DNA from: Rhynochetos jubatus
Lineage: Eukaryota; Chordata; Aves; Eurypygiformes; Rhynochetidae
Direction of reading: 5' to 3'
NCBI GenBank assembly: GCA_027574665.1
Contig: CM050654.1
Span: 26,059,722-26,123,721 of the forward strand
Length of the DNA stretch: 64,000 nucleotides
In this document: positions 12,581-23,465 of the stretch, piece after piece
How the letters are laid out: the number at the start of each line of letters is the position of its first letter
How positions within the stretch are numbered: position 1 is the first letter of the stretch
Notes under the pieces: model-generated
What the model was told of the DNA's origin: nothing
The model's input: only the letters and a program-made list of their open reading frames with translations
Databases searched by the model: none
Position numbers and translations under genes: made by a program

Positions 12581-13041
12581 CTCGGTGCTCCCGCCCGACG
12601 CCCCTGCATCCCCAAAGCATCCCGCACCCACCGCGCCTGCACCCCTCAAGCGCTCTCCTCTGGTACCCTCGCTTCCAGGGCACCCCACCCCCAAAGGCGA
12701 CCTCCACCCAGTATCCTCATCCTGCTCACGCCCCGCACCCCCGGGGCATCCCTCGCCCAAGGCTCTCCCGCTCCGGGAGCTGCCGAGGAGCCGGGACGGG
12801 TCCCGGTGGCGGCGGGAGGGGCGGAGGCGGAGCCGGGACGGGCTCCACCCCGGCCCCCGGCCCACATAGGCCGGCCGGGAGGGGCCCCTTGCCCCCGGAG
12901 CCTGCGCCGTCCCGGGGGCGCACGGCTGGACCCCGCGGACGGGGGCGAGCGCGGAGCGGGAGCTGCGAGAAGGGGGAGGTCGTGCTGCCTCCCTCCGGGG
13001 GACTGGGTGGGGGTCCCCCCACCCCGTGGCAGAGCGGCGGG
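12580..13041 (+). promoter_or_regulatory. CpG-rich promoter region of the RACGAP1-like gene
   Basis: The 460 bases before the ATG at 13,042 are strongly enriched in CG dinucleotides and GC boxes such as GGGGCGGAGGC (about 12,820). No TATA box is convincing. This is the expected form of a CpG-island promoter for a cell-division type gene. The exact transcription start cannot be read from the sequence. Confidence 0.6.
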
Positions 13042-16000
13042 ATGCTGCGGCGGTGCAGCAGGCAGCTCCAGGCCCAGGTGGAGCGGGTGCTGCAGCTGCT
13101 GGAGCTCAACGACAGCGTGGAGGAAGGTGGGTGCGGGGCAGCCCCCGGCCTGGAGCACCCCGTGACCCCCGTCCCTGCTGCCTGTGGGGGCTGGGGGTTC
13201 TGGGGGGGCGGCTGCCCACCTGCTTGCGTTGCCCCTAGACTACATCCGCATCGCACGGTGCTTCGAGGCGACGCGCCAGAGATGCTGCCGCCTGGAGCGG
13301 GACGGGCGGTGGGCTCGGGAGCAGCTGGCCCGGGTGGAGGCCGAGCGGGCGGCGCTGGAGGTGAAGCTCAAACACGCCCGCAACCAGGTGGAAGTGGAGA
13401 TGAAGAAGCGGCACCGGGCAGAGGCTGAGCTGGAGAAGCAGGTTGGGGCCTTGGGGGTACCCCTGGGGGATTGGCTGCGGGGACCCCAGCCCACTCACCA
13501 CCGCCCCCGTTTCGCTTGTAGGAGCGCAAACTTCAGCTGGTGTTCGAGTCCCTGATGCGGGAGCCGTGGGGCAGCGCGGTGCTGAGTGGGGAGCAGCGGT
13601 CTATCCTCAGCGCCCTGGCCGGACGGCGCCTTGGGGCGGCCCTGGCGCCAGGCAGGAGGTGAGCAGGGCTGGTGGTCCTTGCTCCAGTTCCTGGGGCAGC
13701 CCTGGGCTCAGTTGTGCCCCTCTTCCCTCTGCTGGGCTCTAGGGGCTTGACTGGGCACGAGGATGCTCTGGCTCCGCAGAGGTGTCCGGGCTCCCAGGTT
13801 TGCCCTGGCCGGGCTGACCCTCAGCTAGCTCCGCAGGTCATCTGTGGTGGATGAGTCGTGCCAATCCCTCCTGTCCCACTCGGACATCAGCTACGACCGC
13901 ACGGAGGACGATGTGGTAAGGAGCCACCCGCGGCAAGTCAGGGGGTTTGGCTTCTCCCCAGCGTCAAGGGGATAGTTTTGCCCCACTCCCGCAGTGGGGC
14001 AGCCCTTTGCATGGCTGTGGTTAGGGGCGCGAGCTGCTCTGGGGGTGTCCCTGGGCTGGTGCAGCCCTGCCAGCCCCCCAGCCTCCCCGCTGCCTTTCAG
14101 GATGTCGATGTGACGGTGGTGCGGACCCTGAAGCGCAAAGCCCAGGAGAGGCAGGTACGAGGGAAATGCGGGGAGGTGGCAGCCTGTGGGGGCCAGTGTT
14201 GAGGTGGGGTCTGTGCCCCTGCGTGGGCAAGGATCCCCCCGGGACTGCTCTGCTGTCCTGCACCGTGGCATCCTCTGCCCATGCAGGTCCCAGCGTGCAG
14301 CCCAGGCTGGGGTGCTGGTCCCGGTCCACACAGGGTTAGGGCAACCCAGATTCTCCATCCCAGCACGGGTGGCTGCAAGGAGCCTGGCAGGGGGTTTAAT
14401 TTATTGATGCTGGGCTGGGAGCGTCATCTCAGCAAACCTCCCGCGATCAATAGAAACTCCATTACCCTCCACTGAGGCCCAGCCGGGCTCCTCAATAATT
14501 CATCCCCACGTGCAGGCATCCCGCACCCTGCTCCACTCACACTTCTGCATTGCAGGCCTGGCCTGGCCTCCCCCAGCCCCAGGGCTGGCTCTGATCCAGG
14601 TGGGGAGGGCCTGGGTCCCCATGAGTCCCCACAGTGCCTGCTTGGGGGCAAGGTGGGATGGGGACATTTGGTAGGGCTGAGACCACTTGGCTTGGGTGCT
14701 GTGGGGTGGGGGGCAGAGTCAAGGGAGGGGGTCCCTGCCTACCTTTCACCCATCTGCTCTGTCCCCAGCGCGTGTCCCTAGCCCCTCAGATTGGCCCTGT
14801 GGTGGTGGCGAAGCGGCATCGTTCTTCTGTGGCACCCCACAACGCTGTGAGTAGGGACCCCAGCACACCCTGGGCAGGGATGGGGTGTGTGGGCTAACCC
14901 AGTCCCCGAAAATAACACTTCAACCTTCAGTCCTGCGGGGCTGTGGGATCTGGGGGTGCTCAGCTGTCTCCTCTGGGTGCCTGTGCCCTGCAGCCTGTAT
15001 CCCCACAGTGATGGCATCCCTGGCTGTGCAGGACACAGGGCCAGGCAGAGCAGAGCTCGTGGGGAGATGTTGGGGCACTGTGGGGCTGCAGCCAGGCACA
15101 TTCTTAATGCTCCACGCTCCAGCAGGCGAATGTCCCTCCCGTGTTTCCTCCTACTGAGGTCCCGGGCACCGATGGCAACCTCCCGCCTGCCACCCTGGTG
15201 CCACGACGCTGCTCTCGCCAGGGACGCCGTGTCTCCACACGTCCAGGTCACGGAAAGGGCTGGGGAGGGGTCTCATGGGCGGTGTGGGACCAGCCTCAGG
15301 ATGCTGCCATCATGGGAGTGGGAGGGGATCTGCTGGGGGATGCTTGTCCTCACCGTGGGGGTATCAGGGTCCTCTGGCCATGCCAAATGCCACTGTCCCA
15401 GGGCAGCTGGGATGCAGCAGGGGCTCCTTGGGAGGTGGGAAGCCTCCCCACATCCCAGCTGGGAGCTGGGGTGGTTTGTCTTTCTGGGCCTGCTCCACTG
15501 CCTCCTCTCTCTGCAGAGCTGACCATGGTGTGGGGTGCTGTTGAGGATCCAGGCTGCTGTGCCCCGGGGCAAGACAGCCACACCAAGGATGGCTCTGGGG
15601 GGCAGTCAGCACCAGCCCCCATCGCCTCGCCTTCCCAGGGCCACCCGCTCCTCCAGCACCACTTCACATCCAAAATGGTACGTGCCCCAGCCCCTCTCCC
15701 TCCTCTTGGCTGCTGTGGAGAAGGGAGCTAGGCAGGGGGAGCAGTTTGGGGGGCAAAGCTCTCCTCCATACCACCTGCCCAGGAGATTTATGGATGCAGT
15801 GAGGGTGGTTTGGGGGGGATGTAGGAGCGGTGCTAGGTATCTGCTAGAAGTGGGGGGGTCCCTAACCCTGCTCCCCGTCTCCAGGTGATCCGCCCTGAGC
15901 CATGTGGTGTCTGCGGCTCCCGCATCCGCTTTGGGAAGGCTGCCGTCAAGTGCCGCCAGTGCCAGCTGCTACTGCACCCCAAGTGCCGGGAGCAGTACCC

Positions 16001-17507
16001 CAGCCCCTGTGTGCCCCGGCCTCGCCACCACGCCTGGCCCCGCGAGGTGAGGGGCAGTGCTTGGGGGCTGCTCCGTGCCCCCATAGGGCTGCTGGGCTAT
16101 CCACCCCTGGGCGGTGGGCACAGAGCAGGGTTGGCATTGTGTGCCCCCCCCCAGGGTGTGCTGGCTGATTTTGCTCCCCCCACACCGCCCCTGGTGCCTG
16201 CGCTGGTGGTGCAGTGCGTGACAGAGGTGGAGACGCGAGGCTTGACGGAGGTAAGGGCCGGGGCGGTGGGTGCTGCAGTGCCGTGGTCCCCACAGGGCTG
16301 AGCATCCCTCCCTGTGCCCTAGACGGGGCTGTACCGGGTCCCGGGCGCGGAGCAGCTGGTGCGGGAGTGGAAGCAGAGGCTGCTGCGGGCTGGGGGCACG
16401 CTGCCCGCACTCAACAGCGTGGCCGACATCCACGTGGTGTGCGGGGTCCTCAAGGACTTTCTGCGGGGGCTCAAGGAGCCGCTGGTCACCTTTGGCCTCC
16501 ATCCTGCCTTCCTGCAGGCTGCTGGTGAGCGGGGGTCCTGGGGGGGAGTGTGGGAAAGGGGCTGCTTCTCCCCTAACACCCCTCCGCGGTGCTGCTGCAG
16601 ACATCCCCAACGATGCTGCCTGCGAGACAGCCCTGTGCCATGTCGTGAGCAAGCTGCCCCCAGCCAACCGGGACACCCTGGCCTTCCTCATGCTGCACCT
16701 CCTCCGGTGAGGGGCTCCCGGGGGTCTGTCCCCAGGTCCCGGCTTTGCCCCTCACCCAGGCTCCATGCCCCAGAGCGGGGAAGCCGGGCTGAGGGTCCCC
16801 TTGGCAGGGGCAGCGTTCTCAGGCCACCCATCCCCCTCCTCACAGGGTGTCGCACAGCCCCGACTGCAAGATGGACATCCTCAACCTGTCCCGCGTGTTT
16901 GGTCCCACGCTGGTGGGACACGGCTCGGCCAACCCCACGCCGCTCGCCATCATGGAGGACACGCCGCGGCAGTGCAAGGTGAGGGGGGGTCCCCGAAGCG
17001 TGGGCTGTGCCCCGAGTGCTGCCAGCATCCCCATCCTCCATCCCCTCCCTGCCCAGGTGGTGGCTCAGCTCCTCTCGCTGCCGCCCGACTTCTGGAGGAG
17101 CTTCCTGGGGCCGGAGCAGAACCCAGTGCCAGCGCCAGCCCTGGCGGGTGAACGCGGTGAGGCGCAGCAGCCCTGCCCCCTCCCTGCCCTTGCCCTGCTG
17201 AAGGGTCCTGGGTGCCCGCGGGTGGGCTTGAGGGGTGCTGACTGTTCCCCTGCTGTGTCCTGCAGAACCGTTCTTCCAGCCCATCGCCCCCCCAGAGCCC
17301 AGGCTGGGCCAGCTGAGCCCCGCTGGCACCTGCTGCCTCCCCAGCACCCTGCGGAGCTGCGTGGGCACGGCCACCCAGCCCCCGTGAGTGCTGCCGGGGG
17401 TGGGGGGCCCCAGGGGAGCTCGCTCTGCGCCCCTGACTCATCTCTCCCCACGCAGGCAGGGGCCAGCCCCAAAGAAGGTGGGTCGGTTCTTCCCTTCTCC
17501 CGTGTAG
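13042..17507 (+). CDS. RACGAP1 (MgcRacGAP)-like Rho-family GTPase-activating protein, complete
   Basis: Sixteen coding exons join to 628 aa (human RACGAP1: 632): 13,042-13,126; 13,239-13,441; 13,522-13,658; 13,837-13,915; 14,101-14,154; 14,769-14,846; 15,126-15,246; 15,517-15,677; 15,885-16,046; 16,155-16,250; 16,323-16,524; 16,601-16,706; 16,846-16,978; 17,057-17,156; 17,266-17,383; 17,456-17,507. All junctions are GT-AG and in phase. A coiled coil (residues 30-110, with VKLKHARNQVEVEMKKRHRAEAE) matches the region of RACGAP1 that pairs with ECT2 and MKLP1. A C1 zinc finger spans 300-348 with every Cys and His present. A RhoGAP domain starts at about 361, with the arginine finger in TGLYR (R397) and the conserved ANRDTLAFLM. 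The C-terminal RFFPSP resembles the NFFASP of RACGAP1. It is therefore probably an active GAP for Rac/Cdc42/Rho at the spindle midzone or in a specialised cell type. The start matches the family N-terminus. It is a paralogue of RACGAP1, not a retrocopy, because it keeps introns. Confidence 0.9.
14390..14515. promoter_or_regulatory. AT-rich element in intron 5 of the RACGAP1-like gene
   Basis: Within the 614-base intron 5 this block is markedly less GC-rich than its surroundings. It contains TTTAATTTATTGATG, GATCAATAGAAACTCCATTA and CTCAATAATTC. It resembles the AT-rich islands elsewhere in the window. A regulatory role is only an inference from composition. Confidence 0.3.
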
Positions 17508-17731
17508 CCGGCGGCAGCGGCCCCCCGGGGGGGGGCAACCTGGAGATGGCACCAGCAGAGGAGCGAAGCCTGCGGGACCAGGCAGCTGCCCGTGGGCCGG
17601 CGGTGCCGCGCTCCGAGCCCGTGCTCCGTTTCCCTGGGATGGGGTTGGGAGCAGGGCTGGCTCTGCCCTGCTACAGCAGTGGGGTCACTGCCCCAGCGTG
17701 GTGCTTGGGGGGGGGGGGTGGGGTGGTTTGC

Positions 17732-17737
17732 ATTAAA
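17732..17737 (+). terminator. Polyadenylation signal ATTAAA of the RACGAP1-like gene
   Basis: ATTAAA lies 225 bases after the stop codon (TAG at 17,505-17,507) and is followed by GT-rich sequence (TGTGGTGGGTGTCTGTCC at about 17,761). This gives a short 3' UTR of about 250 bases. Confidence 0.7.
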
Positions 17738-17759
17738 TGCTTGCAGCAAAACCTCCCTG

Positions 17760-19400
17760 GCTGTGGTGGGTGTCTGTCCCTGCCTCTGCCAGGGAATCTC
17801 AGCATCCCTAAGAGGCCAAAAAGCCAACCGCTGTCATTCCATTAGGATCTGGGGCTCCCTGGCACAGTGGAGCCTGGCTGGGCAGCAGCGAGTACTGACA
17901 GGAGGGTGAGCAGTGCTCCCCAGTATTGCTGGGCCGGGGGGGGTGGGCAGAGCTCCCTCCCGTCTTAGCCAAGGCCCTCCTCTCCCTGCCCTGGAGCCCT
18001 GGGATGCGGGAGGCCCCTCTTCCATCCCAGATGTTGGCCTCCAGTAACCAGAGCTGCTGCTCGGGGCAGGACAACCTTTAAGTATTCCCAGACTTCCTGG
18101 CACCTCAGCGGAGGCCCCTTTAACTCCTTCCTCTCCGCCAGCCCAGGCGGAGCTGTGGAAGCCCAAGCAGGGCTGGGATGCAGAGCGCTCTCCCTCCAGG
18201 AGGGAGAAGCTGGCTCAGGCTGGAAGAGGAGCGAGGGCTTGTGCCCCAAATAGCACAAGGGGAACCCGGGGAAAAGGCGCCTTGCACAACGGGACCGAGG
18301 GCTGTATCCAGGAGCTGAGAAACCTTTGTCCGTACTAAAAGCCAGGGCAGATGTGGGACAGAGGAGAAAATTGATGTATAATCCTTAAAGCAAGCTTCCC
18401 GCGGCACAGGGCTGTTCACCAGCCGGCAAGGAAATCAGCACAGCCAAGGCAGCGGCAAAACTGAAGGAGTTTAATGTGCTTAAAGCTAGGGAACAGCTAA
18501 TCCCCGCCCAGGACCACAGGAGAACCGGCACGGGAAGGCACAGGGCTGGGAGCGAGGATTTACCGCAAATCCAGCGTGCCGGGGTGGTGGCGGAGGGATG
18601 GAGAATCCCTAACGCGGAACCTCGCTGAAGGAGAGAGCGGTGGCAGGGCCCCGGTAGAGCACGGAGCTCCACAACCCGAGGAGAAGACGGGAGGGTGGTG
18701 TGTGAGTGTATAAAGGGCAGGGTTGGTTATCAGAGTGCGCCGGGATCAGTCAAACCAGAGTCTCTGAGACACGGCGAGCTGGTGGGTCCCTGCCGCTTGC
18801 ACACAGGCACGGTGATTGCTCCGGTGCCCTGTGGCCATGGCTGGTGTGAGGGGACATGTTGGGCGAGCCCCCCACGCCATGCCGGTGCAGAGAAGGCTGT
18901 GGGCCCACCGGGGCGGGCAGGGGTCTGCCGGCAGCAGGCTCAGCAGGGCTGGCAGCCCTCCTGGCTCACACCAAGCCCTTGGGGGAGGAGGTGGTGCTGG
19001 GGGTAGCTCCCTCCAGGGCCAGCAGCCTGCCTGTCCCACCAGTGCCCATAGGCCAGCCCGGGGCTGTGTTCCCAGGGTAGGCAGGAGCCCAGCTCAGGCT
19101 CTCACCATCACGCCGCTGGAAGCACAGCTCCTGCAGGGTGGGTTGCAGGACAGGCATATTCAACGCTCCCCAGCCTCTCAGATGGGCCAAGACCTTCCAG
19201 GAGGTGCAGCCAGCAACTTCTGCAGAGCAGGGAAAGCCTGGTGAGGGCTGGCAAAACCACATAGGCAGCAAGGGTTCCCTCACCAGCCTCATCCCAGGGC
19301 TCGCTGCAGGGGCATGCAGCCTGCTGTCAGGGCCACGTGCTGCCCCTGAAGCCTTCACCCTGCCCCAGGGCCAGTCCCTGGGCTGCCAGAGAAGCAGCAC
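17760..19400. other. Convergent intergenic region between the RACGAP1-like gene and GMPPA
   Basis: The two genes face each other tail to tail here. I see no exon with family resemblance and no recognisable repeat. The block 18,230-18,740 is somewhat less GC-rich than the rest and contains TATAAAGG at about 18,709, but nothing downstream looks like a gene. Confidence 0.5.
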
Positions 19401-19421
19401 GCAAGGCTGATGCTCACCAGC

Positions 19422-19427
19422 TTTAAT
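19422..19427 (-). terminator. Polyadenylation signal ATTAAA of GMPPA
   Basis: The minus-strand hexamer ATTAAA lies about 175 bases beyond the GMPPA stop codon (19,599-19,601) and is the first signal met by the transcript. Confidence 0.65.
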
Positions 19428-19598
19428 GTCTGTCTGGAAGAGGAGTCAAGCACTTGCAGGGCTCCTGGCCTGCACCTACTGCTCCGGGCTGCTAGGAAGC
19501 TCCCAAGGAGGTGAAGCCCCAGCATAGGCTCTTACTGTGGGGCACAGTGGGGAGTGGGGGGCTGGCACTTGGCCCCCCCAAGCCAGCGAGCAGCTGAC

Positions 19599-22500
19599 TC
19601 ACAGGATAATCTGGTTCTTGTAGCTGCGGCTCAGCTCCTTGTGAGGAAGGACGATGGAGTTGAGAATAACGACCTCAGCGGGGATGGTGACGCTGCAGCC
19701 TGGGGGAGAGCACGTGTGGGTTAGCACGATGGTATCAGCCTGGCAGCCTCCGGCTCTCGCAGCCACAATAAATCTCAGCAAGGAGCCCAGCCAGGGGCTG
19801 CGCAGGACCGGGGCAGCTGGGCACAGGAAGGACGTACCCAGGATTGTGATGGATGGCGTGAGGCGCCCATCCCGGAAAAGGGTCTCGCTGTCGATCTTGG
19901 CATAGGGATCATTGGGGTTGGGGTCACTGGGCGTTCCTTCGACCCGGGCCCAGCGCCCAATGGTACTGTCCCAGCCCACGATGGTATTGAGGACACAGGT
20001 GTGGTCCTGGGGCAAAGGAGAGGGGTGAAGGGTGCTGCTGCTTCCCGGCAAGGGGTAGGGATTGACACCCACACCCTCAGGCAAATCCTGCTTACATAGA
20101 GCGAGGCGCCGTGCAGGACGATGGACTCTCGCACACGCACACCGGCTCCCACCGTCACCCCCTCCCCAATGGAGACGTTGGGGCCCAGCTACAAGGACAG
20201 AGGGAGGCGATGAGGTCAAGGACAGCGGCACCCTTGGCACCCCGAGCGTCGCCCTGCTGCAGGGTCCCCTGCCTGCACTCACCACCGCGGTGCTGTCGAC
20301 GGAGGCCGTCGGGTGGATGTACACGTTCCCTGCAACGCAAAGCAGCCGCGTCAGAGGCAGCTTGCAGGAGCACTGGCCTCTTGGATCAGGGGAGGGCCTG
20401 CCCACGGGTCCCACTTCCTCCCAGGGCAGCCCCCAAGGTAGTAGGGGGTTGCCAGAGGGGTACCTCTAATGACAGGGCCTCCAGGCTTGTTCTGGGCCAG
20501 CCTCTCTGGGTGGCTTTTGCTGTACTGGTTCAGGTAAAGGCGGCTGGCATAGATAGCGGAGCTGGGGGAGGAAAACCAAACAGTTTTTGCCTCTCTGGCA
20601 CTACCAGGGCAGAGGAGGGTCTGAATTCAGCCCCCACTACCCACCCACAAGGCCCTGTTTAGGCACTCTCCTCTCCCATCTCTGGCTGGGGCTGCCCGAT
20701 GCCCCAGCTCTAGCCCCAGCCCTTACCCGGCCGATTTGATCTGGCTCCAGAAACCATCAGTTTTGTAGACGTAGAGTTTGCCGCTCCCAGCCAGCGCTGT
20801 GAAAACGTCCTGCTCCAGCCGGATCACTTCTGCACGCTGCCAGCCGTTGGAGCTCTCCTCTCTGCAAGTGAGAGACTGGTTAGACATCCAGCCCCGTCAC
20901 GGCCTTAGCCAGGGACCCTCCCCAAATCTGGGGGATCCGGTGATCCTGGACGCCCTCCTAGCTAAGCACTTCTCCCCAAAGGTGGGGACACCCCAGCCGT
21001 CAGGCTAGGCCTGCTGAGCCCCACAGCAGCAGAGGGATGGGGTTCTGCCAGCTGAAACAAGCTCCTAGCCAGAAGCGGATGGTGCAAGAGCCCCACCCAG
21101 TCCAGGTGGGTGTAGAAGCCATGGATCCTGCCCCGCTCCAGAGCCCTGCACAGCTGGATTTTTACTTGGGTGGTGGCAGCAGAGATGCCAAGTGACAGGC
21201 TGCTGGTGCAGAGAGCTGGAGGTGGGAGCAGAGCGTTCCCAGGTGAAAGGGTTGCTCAGCCCCTTGTCCAGAGCTCAATGAAGATGGGATGGGAGGACAG
21301 GAAGGGAAAGGGGGAATCTCAAGCTGGCCAGGAGGCGAGCAGAGGAAAGAGCAGCTTTGCCGAGCAGCCTGGAGCTGGGAGGAAAGCATGCGTTACTGCT
21401 AGGGACAATCCAGCCCAGGGAGAAGCCAGTGCAGACACAGAGGGAGACTTACCCAAGGTAAGGACAGCTGGTGCAGGACCAGGAAACGAGTGAGTGATGG
21501 CAGAGGAGGAGAGAAGATAAAGAATGGAGGATGAGCGTGCCGCTGCAGCCCCGGGAAACAGTGGGGTGTGAGGGACAGGGGGCAGAGAGAGACACTCACA
21601 GCACTAGCTCCTGCTGGTTCCTCTGGAAGACCTCGCCAATGTGCTGGAAGATGGCAGGTGTGAACAGGTAGATACCACAGTTAATGATCTCGCTGACAAA
21701 GGTGCTGGGCTTCTCCACGTAGTGCTGGACCTGGAGGTAAGGGAACAGACATGAATCCACGCTGGGCGTGGGGGCTGTGCCCAGCGTCACACCGGGAACA
21801 CATGCCCACACGGGCAGTGCAACACACACTGCCCACACTGTGCCCGGCTCCCCAGGGCCCTCCAGTACCTCCTGCGTGTCTGTGTTTGCCACGATACAGC
21901 CATAATTCAGCGCCTGCGTCCTGTTGGCCTGCGGAGAGAGGATGTGTTAGCGACGGTGGAGCAGCGGGCACGTGGATACAGAGCAGATGAGACCCGGAGC
22001 TCGCACCCAGGCACCCATCCACCGTAGGAGCCGCTGGCTTCTAGACAAGCCCACAGCAGAGCACCGCTGCTCCTCTGCCCCCCAGCACTGCCACTCACTG
22101 TGGTACCCAGAATGACAAAGCTGTGCACGTCCCCGTGCTGCTGCCGAAACTCCAGCATCTCCTGCAAGGGGAACTCCGAGCACACGTCTGCGTTGAGGAC
22201 AAAGAAGGCTTCAGCCCCACCTGACAGGATCTGGTCTCGGAAGTGATAGATGCCACCACCCGTGCCCAGCGCTGCATACTCCTGGAGATACCTGCAAGCC
22301 AAGCAGGGAAAAGCGAGGGCTTAGGGAGGCGCAGGGGTCTGGTGCCACTGCTCTGCAGCAGGGCAGGGAGCTGGAGAGGCATCTTGGGAGCAGAAACCAG
22401 CTGGAGCAGGGTCCAGGGCAAAGGAAATTTGGCAGAACTAAGGTGGGAGGCCAGCTGTGCCCATCCCTGGTGGGACAGGGCCTGCTTTCCCAACGCCCAG

Positions 22501-22995
22501 GTGTTGACTGGGGGGCTGCCACCCCGCGATAACTGGGTGAGGGGCTGAGCCAGGCCGTGCTGCCACGGGTACCCGGGGAATGGGAGGGCTCCTGCGCACC
22601 TGATGGGGATCTTGAACTCCTGCTGCGCCGACACCAGGAAGCGGCTGAGCGCCTCGTGGGGCTGGTAGAAGCCCATCAGCAGGATCTCCTTCATGCCGGG
22701 CACCTGGGGAGCGAGGGGGGCAGAGTGGGGAAGGCGGCCCCGACCCCCCCCCAGCCCCGGCCCCCCAGCCCTGACTCCTCCCGTACCTTAGCGCAGGCCT
22801 CGATGTGGTGCTGCACCATGGGTACCCCGGCCACGGGGAAGAGCGGCTTGGGCACCTCGAAGGACAGCGGTCGGAACCGGGTCCCTGCGGAGCGCAGGCG
22901 GGTCGGCGGGGCCCGGCGACGGCGGGACGCCCCGCGGGCCAGAGGCACTTACCCTTCTGCGGGCCTCCGATGAGGATCACCGCCTTCAGCGGCAT
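19599..22995 (-). CDS. GMPPA: Mannose-1-phosphate guanylyltransferase regulatory subunit alpha (GMPPA), complete
   Basis: Twelve coding exons give 423 aa (human 420): 22,953-22,995; 22,787-22,884; 22,600-22,703; 22,099-22,291; 21,869-21,928; 21,600-21,730; 20,727-20,861; 20,464-20,561; 20,283-20,329; 20,096-20,188; 19,838-20,006; 19,599-19,699. GMPPA is the catalytically inactive partner of GMPPB in the cytosol. It senses GDP-mannose and restrains its synthesis, and so affects N-glycans and O-mannosylation of alpha-dystroglycan. The N-terminal nucleotidyltransferase fold starts with [19 protein letters not shown], which has the altered GGPQKG loop of GMPPA in place of the catalytic loop of [21 protein letters not shown] and [14 protein letters not shown] follow. 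The C-terminal left-handed beta-helix (about 285-423) has [20 protein letters not shown] and ends in the conserved KNQIIL. It is transcribed in the same direction as SPEG but from its own CpG-rich promoter. Confidence 0.97.
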
Positions 22996-23330
22996 CACGG
23001 CTCCGCTCCGCTCCGGCGTGCCCCTGCCCCTCCGTCGCCCGTCCGCCCTCCCTCCACTTCCGCACACGTGGCCGCGACACGTCAGCGCGCAGGACACACA
23101 CACACACACCCACCCCCCCCCCCGCCTTGCGTCACCGCGCCGCCGGAGGACGCCCGAACGGGGGGGGGGCGCCGCGGCGGCGGGCGGAAGGGAACGCGCA
23201 TGCGTGTGTGCGCGCTGGTGCGCGGCGGGCCGGGAGGGCCGCGTCGGGGTGGGCCTCGCGGTCGCGGGGGCTGCTCTAACCGGAGCGATCCCGGCGCTTG
23301 GCAGCATCCCTGCCTCCCGACACCCTTCCC
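22996..23330 (-). promoter_or_regulatory. GMPPA: CpG-rich promoter of GMPPA
   Basis: Directly upstream of the GMPPA ATG (22,995) the sequence is dense in CG dinucleotides, as expected for a housekeeping promoter. It contains a short (CA)n run at about 23,094-23,109 followed by a C-run, and a G-run at about 23,161-23,170. The whole space between the SPEG polyadenylation signal and the GMPPA start is under 500 bases, so this promoter must lie here or in the end of the SPEG 3' UTR. Confidence 0.6.
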
Positions 23331-23465
23331 AGCCCCGCCTGGAGGCTTCCTGGCTTGGGGTCCCTGGGTTTGGGGACAGGACCACCCCCCCCACCCCCGA
23401 GGTGCCGGTGGCTGCTCTGCCGCCCGCCCCCCCCACGGTCCCTCCCAGCGATGCACGGACGCAGG

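Noticed and set aside
12052..13428. 458-codon plus-strand open frame
   Set aside because: It runs through the CpG promoter, exon 1 and intron 1 of the RACGAP1-like gene in a different frame, ignores good splice sites and shows no family resemblance. It is open because of high GC content.
18700..18740. TATAAAGG at about 18,709 as a promoter
   Set aside because: No open frame with family resemblance or splice structure follows it on the plus strand; it lies between two convergent gene ends.
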